Positions 41,818 through 50,563 of a stretch of 64,000 nt of DNA are shown piece after piece. The DNA comes from JAIXWP01 sp965247015 (GTDB taxonomy: Bacteria; Bacteroidota; Bacteroidia; Flavobacteriales_D; Sanyastnellaceae). The position numbers were made by a program, and so were the translations under genes. The stretch is from NCBI GenBank assembly GCA_965247015.1, contig CBDFGG010000006.1, positions 1 through 64,000 of the forward strand, read 5' to 3'. Under the pieces are notes generated by a model that saw only the letters and a program-made list of their open reading frames with translations, was not told where the DNA came from and made no database searches. The stretch's first letter is position 1, and each line of letters begins with the position of its first letter.

Positions 41818-43698
41818 TTAAGCTACCTCTTCTTCTTCAGTTTCCTCTTCTTTCTTTTCTAAGGCCAAATCTTTTTCGACTTTCAGATTCTTGATGATAA
41901 ATTCTTGTCGATCAGGAGTGTTTTTTCCCATGTAGAATTCGAGCATATCCTTCAAATGAGATTCTTTACCGATCACAACTGGCTCTAAACGGATGTCTTC
42001 TCCGATGAAGAATTTAAATTCATCAGGGCTAATTTCTCCGAGACCTTTAAATCGCGTGATCTCTGGCTTCGTTCCCAACTTTGCGATTGCATTTTGTCTT
42101 TCAACATCGCTATAGCAATAGATGGTTTCTTTTTTATTTCTAACTCTGAAAAGCGGAGTTGATAATACATACAAGTGTCCAGACTTTACGAGATCCGGGA
42201 AAAACTGAAGGAAGAAAGTAATCATGAGCAAACGGATGTGCATTCCATCCACATCGGCATCCGTTGCAATAACTACCTTGTTATAGCGAAGCGTATCGAG
42301 TCCATCCTCAATATCTAGTGCTGCTTGAAGCAGGTTGAACTCTTCATTTTCATAGACCACTTTCTTTGTGAGTCCATAAGTATTGAGCGGTTTACCCTTC
42401 AAGCTGAACACTGCTTGCGTTTGAACATTTCTCGAGATTGTGATCGATCCACTTGCACTATCTCCTTCAGTGATGAAGAGCGTTGTTTCTGGAGCTAGAG
42501 GATGTTTATCAGCAAAGTGAACTTTGCAATCGCGAAGCTTTCTGTTATGAAGGTTTGCTTTCTTTGCGCGTTCTCTGGCGAGCTTAGCGATACCCGCGAG
42601 TTCCTTTCTCTCTCTTTCACTTTGAAGGATTTTTTTCAAAAGTGCTTGAGAATGTTCAGAGTTTTTGTGAAGGAAATTGTCTAGTTCTTTTTGTAAAAAT
42701 TCAAGAACAAATGCCTTCATACTTTTTCCATTCGGCTCAATTTCATTGCTACCGAGTTTCGTTTTTGTTTGTGATTCAAAAACAGGTTCAATCACTTTCA
42801 CAGCAACAGCGCAAACGATACCAGAGCGAACGTCAACAGCTTCATAATCTTTTTGGAAAAAATCGCGAATCACTTTTACATAAGCTTCTCTGAATGCTCC
42901 TTGGTGCGTACCACCTTGTGTAGTATATTGACCATTAACAAAGCTGTAATACTCCTCACCGTATGAATTGGTATGAGTAATTGCAACTTCAATATCCTCC
43001 CCTTTTAAGTGAATGATTGGATATAAAGGATCTTCGGACATATTGTTTGTCAATAAATCTCGTAGACCATTTTCAGATTTGAATTTTTGACCATTGAAAA
43101 CAATGGTAAGACCTGAGTTTAGATAAGCATAATTCCAAAGAAGTCTTTCAACATACTGCGCTCTGAACTGATAGTTATGGAAAATACTTTCATCAGGGAT
43201 AAAAGTCATTGCTGTTCCATTTTTGATATCAGTCTTTGCTACTTTATAATCTTTGGTAATATTTCCTTTTGCAAATTCAGCAGCCTTCGTTTCTCCTTCT
43301 CTAAAGGACTCAACTTTGAAATATGAACTTAATGCATTAACAGCTTTTGTCCCGACACCATTCAGTCCTACAGATTTTTTGAAAGCTCTGCTATCATATT
43401 TTCCACCGGTATTGATTTTTGAAACACAATCAATCACTTTCCCAAGAGGAATTCCTCTACCATAATCTCGAACAGAAACAGTTCCATCCTTGATAGTAAT
43501 GTCAATTGTTTTTCCATTACCCATTACAAATTCGTCGATAGAGTTATCGAGAATTTCCTTTAATAAAACATAGATTCCATCATCGGAAGTGGATCCGTCA
43601 CCTAATTTACCGATATACATACCAGGTCTCAATCGAATATGCTCATGCCATTCTAGAGAGCGGATGTTATCTTCTGTATACTGCGTATTTTCTGCCAT
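41818..43698 (-). CDS. parE: DNA topoisomerase IV subunit B (ParE-type)
   Basis: The start at 43698 (MAENTQYTEDNIRSLEWHEHIRLRPGMYIG) is preferred over an upstream extension. The 626-aa subunit has a GHKL ATPase (EILDNSIDEF, VRDYGRGIPLG, VGLNGVGTKAVNALS), a transducer domain, and a TOPRIM domain with EGDSASGS and DADVDGMHIRLL, where acidic residues bind Mg2+. It lacks the extra DNA-binding insertion of proteobacterial GyrB, which fits ParE. It is the first gene of the parE-parC pair. A TACTTTCG -7 element lies at 43743-43736 on the minus strand. Confidence 0.93.
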   Translation of the reverse strand: MAENTQYTEDNIRSLEWHEHIRLRPGMYIGKLGDGSTSDDGIYVLLKEILDNSIDEFVMGNGKTIDITIKDGTVSVRDYGRGIPLGKVIDCVSKINTGGKYDSRAFKKSVGLNGVGTKAVNALSSYFKVESFREGETKAAEFAKGNITKDYKVAKTDIKNGTAMTFIPDESIFHNYQFRAQYVERLLWNYAYLNSGLTIVFNGQKFKSENGLRDLLTNNMSEDPLYPIIHLKGEDIEVAITHTNSYGEEYYSFVNGQYTTQGGTHQGAFREAYVKVIRDFFQKDYEAVDVRSGIVCAVAVKVIEPVFESQTKTKLGSNEIEPNGKSMKAFVLEFLQKELDNFLHKNSEHSQALLKKILQSERERKELAGIAKLARERAKKANLHNRKLRDCKVHFADKHPLAPETTLFITEGDSASGSITISRNVQTQAVFSLKGKPLNTYGLTKKVVYENEEFNLLQAALDIEDGLDTLRYNKVVIATDADVDGMHIRLLMITFFLQFFPDLVKSGHLYVLSTPLFRVRNKKETIYCYSDVERQNAIAKLGTKPEITRFKGLGEISPDEFKFFIGEDIRLEPVVIGKESHLKDMLEFYMGKNTPDRQEFIIKNLKVEKDLALEKKEEETEEEEVA

Positions 43699-43735
43699 AA
43701 CTGTTTCCTTCAAATCCCCACTTGGGATCAATCAA

Positions 43736-43743
43736 CGAAAGTA
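43736..43743 (-). promoter_or_regulatory. Probable -7 element of parE-parC (TACTTTCG)
   Basis: The minus-strand TACTTTCG, 37 nt before the ATG at 43698, is identical to the element upstream of gyrA (29892-29899). No spaced TTG is clear. Confidence 0.4.
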
Positions 43744-43959
43744 GAATTAAGAATGACTTGCATTGGAAAGCTCTTTGTGGAGTTTTCAACACGAATTGCT
43801 AACAAAATTAGTAATTATTAATAAAAAGCAACCTATTTTCTAGGAAAATTAAGGCTAAATGCTTTATTTCGTGTCAGTTTGAAACCAAGGCCACTTATGA
43901 TTCAGAACCAAATCTCTCCAAAGGCGTATGCACGCCTAAATTCTCCATTAATAATAAGT

Positions 43960-46900
43960 ATGAGAAATCTATTTAGACTCGCGCTGGTGCTTTTTGCACT
44001 GGCAATTTCAGGATTTGATAGCTATTCACAGCAATCCTGGCAAGAGAAAATGCTTGACCGAAATGTTCCGATTCAGGAAGTAAAAGGAAGTTTCGAGCAA
44101 GAATGGCAAGGAAAGGAAATTGTCAAAGGAAAGGGCTATAAACAGTTTAAGCGCTGGGAATGGTTCATGGAACAACGTTGTTATCCTTCGGGGATCCGAT
44201 TTGCACCTGATGCTGTATTCGTTGCTATGCAAGAAGCTCCACAGATGTTCCAAAGCAACAGCATGATGCCTGGCGACTGGCAATATATTGGAAATACTTC
44301 CATCCCGACAGGTGGCGGTGGTGCCGGTAGAATAAATAACGTTCGCAATGAACCCGGAAGCTCGACTACTTTCTATGGCTGCGCTCCCGGCGGAGGAGTT
44401 TGGAAAACAACCAACTCTGGCGTATCATGGACTGTACTAAATACGGATTTCCTTTCTTCTATTGGAGTCTCGGACATTGCTATTGATCCAAACAATGTCA
44501 ACACGATTTACATAGCCACTGGTGACGGCGATGCGGGTGATACTTATTCACTTGGAGTCTTAAAATCTACAGATGGAGGCTTGACTTGGAATACCACAGG
44601 GCTTTCTTGGTCTGTGGGCAACCAAAGAACCACTAGTCGTATCATCATCGATCCTAACAATAGTAATACTTTGATCGTTGCTACGAGTATTGGTATTTAT
44701 AGATCAACCGATGGTGGCGCTAATTTCACCCAAGAACAAACCGGTTCATTTAAAGACCTCGAGTTTCATCCAACAAACTCTAATATTATATATGCATCGG
44801 GTACTTCATTTTACCGAACTGCTAATAATGGACAAGATTGGACTCAAATAACAACCGGACTTCCTACGACCAATGTATCTAGAATGGCCCTAGCGGTTTC
44901 GATAGATGAGCCAGATTATGTGTACATCTTAGCTGGAAATTCAAGTTATGCTCTCCGCGGTGTTTATCGTTCGACTGATGCAGGTTTAAACTGGGCATCC
45001 AGATACACAGGCCCATTAAATCTCATGGGATATGATCCAAATGGATTGGATGGGGGTGGTCAAGCATGGTATGATATAGCTATTGAAGCTGATCCTACCA
45101 ATGCAGAAATCATATACACTGGTGGCGTTAATATTTATAAGAGCTCGAATGGTGGAACTAACTGGTCTCTCAATGCACACTGGTATGGCGGCGGCGGCGC
45201 TCCTTATGTTCACGCTGATATTCACTCACTCTATTTTGTACCTGGAACAAGTCGCCTGTTAGTAGGTTGTGACGGAGGTGTATTTACAACAACCAATGGA
45301 GGTACTTCTTATTCGGATATTTCTAGCAATCTTCAAATTGCTCAACAATACAGATTAGGTTTATCCACTGGGAGCCAAAATTTGGTTATTACTGGCTGGC
45401 AAGACAATGGTACTAATTTAAAAAATGGTGCCGCGCACACTCGTCCAATTGGTGGTGATGGTATGGAATGTATCATCAATCCTACCACTTCAAGTATTAT
45501 GTATGGAGAGCTTTATTACGGAGATATCCGTAAGAGTACAAATGGAGGAATTTCTTTCGGAACGCAAGTTTGCACATCTGGTGGAACAGGTGTAAATGAA
45601 GATGGTGCATGGGTTACGCCTTACGTTTTAGGTAGTGCCAATGCTGATCACCTTTATGTTGGTAAAACAAGAGTTTACAAGTCAATCAATGGAGGTGCAT
45701 CATTCACTACACTCGGAGCGATGGGTTCTGGTGTGCTGAATTCTCTTTGTGTTGCACAAGCGAATAATGATTATATCTATGGTTCAAAAGCTGGAACTCT
45801 ATACGTTAGTTCTGATAATGGTGCCACTTTCGTAACTAGCTCAGGTCTTCCTGGTGGATATATCACTTATATCACCACTAATCCCTCGAATGCTCAAGAA
45901 GTATATGTGACGATTTCAGGTTTTTCCAATGGTAGTAAAGTTTATAAATCTGTAAATGCTGGAACAAGCTGGACTAATATTTCAGGTAATCTTCCAAATA
46001 TTCCTGCGAACTGTATAGTCTATCAAGCAGGGACATCTGGTGGTATTTATGTTGGAACAGATGCTGGTGTATATTATCGAGATGATGTGTTGAATACTTG
46101 GATTCCATACATGAACAATCTTCCGAACGTGGAAGTAACAGAATTAGAAATTCATTATGCATCAAACACGATCGTTGCAGCTACATATGGTCGCGGATTG
46201 TGGTCTGCCCCACTCTATTCATTGCCAGCATTAGATGTTACTATATCTGACGTAATTAGTCCTGACGGCACTGTTTGCGACGCAGAAATTACGCCGCAGA
46301 TTTCTGTTCTGAACGCTGGATCTAATGCAGTAACTCAGATGCAAATCAGCACCACCGTTGGCGCAAACGTTCCTGTACAATATATCTGGACAGGCAACTT
46401 AGCTTCTGGTGCTACAACTACTATCACACTACCTGCTTATAATTATGGAAATGGTGCATTCACTGTAGAATTTGAAGTGGTGTCAGTAAATGGAACTGAT
46501 GATGATAATTTATCTAATAATTCGGCAAGCTCATCCTACACTGTCACAGGTGGAGTTAATCTAGTCAATCTTCACATTCTTACAGATTGCTATCCGACAG
46601 AAACTACTTGGGAGATTTTATCAGGTGGAGTTCCAATTTATGAGAGCACAGGATTATCTGCTCAAGTTGAAAATATTATTCCTCTGTGTCTTCCAGATGG
46701 TTGTTTTGATTTCATCATCTATGATTCTTATGGTGATGGACTAACGTCTACCGGATGTGCGGATGGTGGTTACTGGATGACCAATGTTGATGATGGGTCA
46801 TTTGTATTCGCTCCTCAAGATCCAGCTTTCGGATTTTCTGCAACGGAAGTATTTTGCTTCAATCAAGCTGTTCCAGGTTGTATTGATGTGAATGCTTGTA

Positions 46901-49557
46901 ATTTCGATCCAACCGCTGGTGTTGATGATGGTTCTTGTGTTTATGGCCCAGCAAACGATATTTGTTCAGGCGCAATAGCACTCGTTGCTAATCAAGCTCC
47001 AATTACTGTTACAAATACTGGATCATGTAATAATGGATCAAACCCAGGTTGTGGTGGTCAAACACAAATTCAAGATATCTGGTATTCTTTTGTTTACAAT
47101 GGTGGAGATGTAATTCTTGAGACTTCTCCTGGCTCACTGCCAGGCTCAGAACCAATTACCGATACTAGAATGGCTGTGAGAGCGGGAAGTTGTACCGGTG
47201 CAGTAGTAGCATGTAATGATGATAATATAGGATTGTTTTCAACTCTCGAGTTGGGTTGTGCTGATCTTACAGTTGGACAAACATATTATGTTCAAGTTGG
47301 AGGTTTCCAAGGTTTGACGGGTAGCTTCCAGTTAGAATATCTCGTTGGAGATGTCTATGGATGTACTAGTTCTGCATCGAGCAATTATGATGCTTGTGCA
47401 ACTATTGATGATGGCACTTGTATAGTAGAGGGATGCACTGATCCTTTAGCTTCAAACTTTAATCCTGCTGCAAATACTGACGATGGTTCATGTTTGTTTG
47501 AAGGTTGTACAGATCCGATTGCTGCCAACTTCAATCCAAATGCCGATACCGATGACGGATCTTGTGAATATGAAGGTTGTACGAACCCGATTGCTGCTAA
47601 TTATGATCCTATCGCAACAATTGATGATGGTTCTTGTATCATTTTAGGATGTACCAATCCTCTTGCAACTAACTATAATCCGCTTGCTAATACAGACAAC
47701 GGATCTTGCATTATTCCTGGTTGTACAAATCCTATTGCTGACAACTATAATCCTTCAGCAACGACTGACAATGGTTCTTGCGTTATAAGCGGTTGTACTA
47801 ATCCAATTGCAACGAACTATAACCCATTAGCTAATACAGATAATGGATCTTGTATTATTCCTGGCTGTACAAATCCTGTTGCGGATAATTACAATCCTGT
47901 AGCAACAACGGATAATGGTTCTTGTGTTATCAGCGGCTGTACAAACCCACTTGCTTCTAATTACAATCCATTAGCAAATAATGATAATGGATCTTGCATT
48001 ATTCCTGGTTGTACGAATGCGCTAGCATGTAATTACAATCCATTGGCCAACCAAAATAACGGGACTTGTATTTTACCTGTGACATATTACCAAGACTTTG
48101 ATGGTGATACCTATGGTAACTCATCTGTAACTATAAGTTCTTGCACTCCAGTTGCAGGTTATGTTCTGAACTCTACAGATTGTAATGATACCAATAGTGC
48201 AATTCGCCCAGGTGCGGTTGAACTTTGTGATGGTGTTGACAACAACTGTAATACGTTGATTGATGAAGGATGTAATGGTGAGTTTGCGGCTAATGACGAC
48301 ATTGCAGGTGCTGCGCCAGTGGTGATTCAACAGTATAATAATTGCGCAACCATCAGCGGAGATTTGAGCGAAGCAAGTCCATCACCTGATGCAATCGCTG
48401 CTTGTATAACTGGAGAAGATTTGTGGTATTCATTTACAGCGGTGACTTCAGGAATTCGTGTGAATACAACTTCTTCAAGCGCGAACATTCTTATCGAGCT
48501 TCAAGATGCGAACGGACAAATGATGGACGTTGAAAATCTCCAAAGTGGTCTCGGAAATGAAGTTCTCAATTTTGGCGGATTAACTCCTGGCGCTACATAC
48601 TTTGTTGGTGTTAGAAACTACAATTCTGCTCAAGGTACAGGCCAATTCAACATCTGCTTGAGCTACTTCCTTGAATCAAGCTGTAACTATAACAATCCTA
48701 GCTTTAGCTTATGCAGTGTCTTTAAAGCGGTGCATACAGGAACAAGTAATTATCAGTTTGAATTTACTCCGGTTGGAGGTGGTGAAACATTAACTTACGA
48801 TAGCTTTGGGTCAACAAAAATTCTATTAGAATGGGTTGATGGCTTAGCTTACAATCAAGCATACAACGTTACTATTAATAGTATTTATTCCGTGACCAAT
48901 GGATTAGGACAAACGGAAAATCTAATCGTACAAGGCAACAATACATGCACTATGAATATCGGTGCACCAGCAGTTGTTTCGTTAAGAGCATCTGATGCAT
49001 GTCCTGCCGTTAAGAGTATCAATCAATTGGTGATGTGCAATCCTCGTGTGTGCGGAGCACTTGGTTATGAATTTGAATTGGTAAGAACAGATGTTGTAGG
49101 AGCTCCATTCTATGTTTCAACAAATAATGGTTCGAGATATATGCAACTAAGCTCTGCAAATGGATTTGTAATGGGAGCTACTTATAATGTTCGCGTTCGA
49201 CCAATCGTTGCTTCAGGTGTAGTTATTCCATTTGGTCCAGTTTCATGCATTCAAATTGCGGGTCCTGCAAATGGATTTGTACTTGATGGAAACTCGAATA
49301 GTGATGTTGATTTCGTTTTGTTCCCTAACCCGGCAAACAATGTGATCAACATTGATTTCAATACAAGTATCAATGATGTATTGGAATTACGTCTGCTTGA
49401 TCTGACTGGAAAAATTGTAATGCAAGAAGTGCTTGTATTCGCTGGTGAGTCAAGAAAAATGATTGAGCTGCCAATTACGATTCCCAATGGAATGTATTTA
49501 CTCAGCTTATCAAAAGATGACTATCAATCGAAGAAACCGATCGTAATTATCAGATAA
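43960..49557 (+). CDS. Giant T9SS-secreted protein: VPS10/BNR-like propeller, PPC-like domains, Cys-rich tandem repeats, MopE motif
   Basis: The start at 43960 gives a signal peptide (MRNLFRLALVLFALAISGFDSYSQ). The 1865-aa protein opens with a sortilin/BNR-type propeller (about 95-760; repeated GGVWKTTNSGVSWTVLN and YRSTDGGANF blades). A CARDB/immunoglobulin-like part and PPC-like beta sandwiches (PPC-like: NDICSGAIAL...WYSFVYNGGD and DLWYSFTAVTSG) follow. One isolated and ten tandem 24-residue repeats GCTNPxAxNYNPxAxxDNGSC (973-996 and 1134-1373) come next, then a MopE-type calcium-site motif (DFDGDTYGN...CNDTNSAIRPGAVELCDGVDNNCNTLIDEGC). The C-terminus (about 1786-1865, FVLFPNPANNVINIDF) is a T9SS sorting domain. 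Likely a large surface-exposed adhesin or cell-surface structural protein; no catalytic motif is seen. Confidence 0.85.
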   Translation: MRNLFRLALVLFALAISGFDSYSQQSWQEKMLDRNVPIQEVKGSFEQEWQGKEIVKGKGYKQFKRWEWFMEQRCYPSGIRFAPDAVFVAMQEAPQMFQSNSMMPGDWQYIGNTSIPTGGGGAGRINNVRNEPGSSTTFYGCAPGGGVWKTTNSGVSWTVLNTDFLSSIGVSDIAIDPNNVNTIYIATGDGDAGDTYSLGVLKSTDGGLTWNTTGLSWSVGNQRTTSRIIIDPNNSNTLIVATSIGIYRSTDGGANFTQEQTGSFKDLEFHPTNSNIIYASGTSFYRTANNGQDWTQITTGLPTTNVSRMALAVSIDEPDYVYILAGNSSYALRGVYRSTDAGLNWASRYTGPLNLMGYDPNGLDGGGQAWYDIAIEADPTNAEIIYTGGVNIYKSSNGGTNWSLNAHWYGGGGAPYVHADIHSLYFVPGTSRLLVGCDGGVFTTTNGGTSYSDISSNLQIAQQYRLGLSTGSQNLVITGWQDNGTNLKNGAAHTRPIGGDGMECIINPTTSSIMYGELYYGDIRKSTNGGISFGTQVCTSGGTGVNEDGAWVTPYVLGSANADHLYVGKTRVYKSINGGASFTTLGAMGSGVLNSLCVAQANNDYIYGSKAGTLYVSSDNGATFVTSSGLPGGYITYITTNPSNAQEVYVTISGFSNGSKVYKSVNAGTSWTNISGNLPNIPANCIVYQAGTSGGIYVGTDAGVYYRDDVLNTWIPYMNNLPNVEVTELEIHYASNTIVAATYGRGLWSAPLYSLPALDVTISDVISPDGTVCDAEITPQISVLNAGSNAVTQMQISTTVGANVPVQYIWTGNLASGATTTITLPAYNYGNGAFTVEFEVVSVNGTDDDNLSNNSASSSYTVTGGVNLVNLHILTDCYPTETTWEILSGGVPIYESTGLSAQVENIIPLCLPDGCFDFIIYDSYGDGLTSTGCADGGYWMTNVDDGSFVFAPQDPAFGFSATEVFCFNQAVPGCIDVNACNFDPTAGVDDGSCVYGPANDICSGAIALVANQAPITVTNTGSCNNGSNPGCGGQTQIQDIWYSFVYNGGDVILETSPGSLPGSEPITDTRMAVRAGSCTGAVVACNDDNIGLFSTLELGCADLTVGQTYYVQVGGFQGLTGSFQLEYLVGDVYGCTSSASSNYDACATIDDGTCIVEGCTDPLASNFNPAANTDDGSCLFEGCTDPIAANFNPNADTDDGSCEYEGCTNPIAANYDPIATIDDGSCIILGCTNPLATNYNPLANTDNGSCIIPGCTNPIADNYNPSATTDNGSCVISGCTNPIATNYNPLANTDNGSCIIPGCTNPVADNYNPVATTDNGSCVISGCTNPLASNYNPLANNDNGSCIIPGCTNALACNYNPLANQNNGTCILPVTYYQDFDGDTYGNSSVTISSCTPVAGYVLNSTDCNDTNSAIRPGAVELCDGVDNNCNTLIDEGCNGEFAANDDIAGAAPVVIQQYNNCATISGDLSEASPSPDAIAACITGEDLWYSFTAVTSGIRVNTTSSSANILIELQDANGQMMDVENLQSGLGNEVLNFGGLTPGATYFVGVRNYNSAQGTGQFNICLSYFLESSCNYNNPSFSLCSVFKAVHTGTSNYQFEFTPVGGGETLTYDSFGSTKILLEWVDGLAYNQAYNVTINSIYSVTNGLGQTENLIVQGNNTCTMNIGAPAVVSLRASDACPAVKSINQLVMCNPRVCGALGYEFELVRTDVVGAPFYVSTNNGSRYMQLSSANGFVMGATYNVRVRPIVASGVVIPFGPVSCIQIAGPANGFVLDGNSNSDVDFVLFPNPANNVINIDFNTSINDVLELRLLDLTGKIVMQEVLVFAGESRKMIELPITIPNGMYLLSLSKDDYQSKKPIVIIR
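46876..46947 (+). repeat. Isolated copy of the 72-bp Cys-rich coding repeat
   Basis: It codes for GCIDVNACNFDPTAGVDDGSC plus VYG, one unit of the same 24-residue family as the array at 47359, separated from it by a PPC-like domain. Confidence 0.7.
47359..48078 (+). repeat. Array of ten in-frame 72-bp repeats
   Basis: Units begin exactly at 47359, 47431, 47503, 47575, 47647, 47719, 47791, 47863, 47935 and 48007. Each codes for GCT(D/N)P-A-N(Y/F)(N/D)P-A---D(D/N)GSC. The last six alternate IIPG and VISG endings, giving a 144-bp higher-order period, which suggests recent unequal duplication of a two-unit block. Confidence 0.9.
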
Positions 49558-49560
49558 AAA

Positions 49561-49589
49561 AAAAGCCCTCGAAAGAGGGCTTTTTTTTT
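49561..49589. terminator. Intrinsic terminator between the giant gene and the fasciclin gene
   Basis: AAAAGCCCTC (49561-49570) and GAGGGCTTTT (49575-49584) enclose a GAAA tetraloop, with an A-run before and a T-run after. It works in both directions. Confidence 0.92.
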
Positions 49590-49605
49590 ATCCTAGATAG
49601 TTTAA

Positions 49606-50151
49606 TTATTTAGGAAGAACAACTTTATCTATCACATGAATCACACCATTACTTTGATAAACATCATAAACACTGATGTTTGCTTTGTTACCATTTTCAT
49701 CTGAAATGATAATATTGTGGACACCGTTCATTTGGAAGGTTAGTTTACCACCGTTTACGGTTACAAGTACAGCCTTTCCTTTTCCTTTTTTAATTTCTGC
49801 TGCGAGTGCATTAAAATCCAATTTTCCAGGTACAACGTGATATGTCAATACACCTGTAAGTGCAGCTTTATTTTCAGGTTTTAGTAATGTTTCTACTGTT
49901 CCTGCAGGAAGATTTTCAAATGCATCATTTACGGGTGCGAATACGGTGAAAGGGCCAGCTCCTTGTAATGTTTCTACTAGACCTGCTGCCTGAACAGCTG
50001 CTACAAGTGTTGTATGGTCTTTAGAGTTTACTGCGTTTTCGATGATGTTTTTTGCAGGCAACATAGGCTCACCTCCTACTGTCACATTCTGAGCGAAAGC
50101 TCCTGTTGAGATTGCTGATGCAATCATAAATCCAAAAATTTGCTTTTTCAT
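49606..50151 (-). CDS. Secreted fasciclin (FAS1) domain protein
   Basis: The start at 50151 (MKKQIFGFMIASAISTGAFAQ) is a signal peptide. The 181-aa protein is one FAS1 domain: TLVAAVQAAGLVETLQGAGPFTVFAPVNDAFENLPAGTVETLLKPENKAALTGVLTYHVVPG (H1 motif) and SNGVIHVIDKVVLP (H2 motif). Both conserved FAS1 signatures are intact. It is probably periplasmic or extracellular and binds surface carbohydrates or proteins. On the same strand, 412 nt upstream, lie an anti-sigma gene and its ECF sigma factor. A fasciclin gene next to such a pair recurs in Bacteroidota, and this suggests control by that sigma factor. The gap contains two predicted terminators, so it is not a simple operon. Confidence 0.88.
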   Translation of the reverse strand: MKKQIFGFMIASAISTGAFAQNVTVGGEPMLPAKNIIENAVNSKDHTTLVAAVQAAGLVETLQGAGPFTVFAPVNDAFENLPAGTVETLLKPENKAALTGVLTYHVVPGKLDFNALAAEIKKGKGKAVLVTVNGGKLTFQMNGVHNIIISDENGNKANISVYDVYQSNGVIHVIDKVVLPK

Positions 50152-50273
50152 AATCAACTTTATTTAATTTATTTTTTTAAAACTTAGTTGATTCATTTAC
50201 GCAATTGGCTTGGCTTTGGATTTTTATTATTTAAAATAAATAAATTTTTATTTCCCAAAAAAAGACAAAAAAA

Positions 50274-50314
50274 AAGGGAGCAGCGCAAACCAAAATCCCT
50301 GATGCTGCTCCCTT
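50274..50314 (-). terminator. Minus-strand intrinsic terminator inside the anti-sigma/fasciclin gap
   Basis: AAGGGAGCAGC (minus strand, 50314-50304) pairs with GCTGCTCCCTT (50284-50274) around a long 19-nt loop and is followed by T9. As no gene ends here, it suggests a short RNA or an attenuated leader. Confidence 0.6.
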
Positions 50315-50460
50315 CCACACTATACTACGAGATACTACTATTCTGATTCCAAAAAGCTCGTTAGCTTTTCTTAAATTGAATAGAACAGTTTTTTTAATGC
50401 TTACTCAATTTTATTGTAATTCACTCAAATTCAGTGTTTTTGAATGACTTTTTCATATCT
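50274..50460 (-). ncRNA. Candidate small RNA or leader upstream of the fasciclin gene
   Basis: In the 412-nt gap 50152-50563, the minus strand has a -7-like TACTTTCG (50473-50466) with a TTG 16 nt upstream (50492-50490), then about 185 nt ending at the terminator at 50314-50274. A hairpin AAAAGCT/AGCTTTT (50352-50369) lies in it. No ORF longer than about 11 codons is present. Length would fit a 6S-like RNA, but I do not see its long rod fold, so identity is open. The remaining 50152-50273 is AT-rich leader for the fasciclin gene. Confidence 0.35.
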
Positions 50461-50513
50461 ATATACGAAAGTAATATTGTTTTGGATTTCAAAAAAAATA
50501 ATTATTGCAAAAA

Positions 50514-50543
50514 AAAAGCTCCTGAAAAAATTCAGGAGCTTTT
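50514..50543 (-). terminator. Intrinsic terminator of the anti-sigma gene
   Basis: A 13-bp perfect stem AAAAGCTCCTGAA / TTCAGGAGCTTTT (50514-50526 with 50531-50543), loop AAAA, with A- and T-runs on both sides. Confidence 0.9.
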
Positions 50544-50563
50544 CAAAATTTCTATGAGTAATT

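Noticed and set aside
43879..43959. Upstream 27-codon extension of the giant T9SS gene, and similar extensions of clpC, parE, pruA and the TPR gene
   Set aside because: Signal peptides or conserved N-termini begin at the internal ATG in each case.
47359..48078. Regular 72-bp repeats as a possible CRISPR array
   Set aside because: Repeats are in frame inside a long gene, degenerate at third positions, and have no unique spacers.
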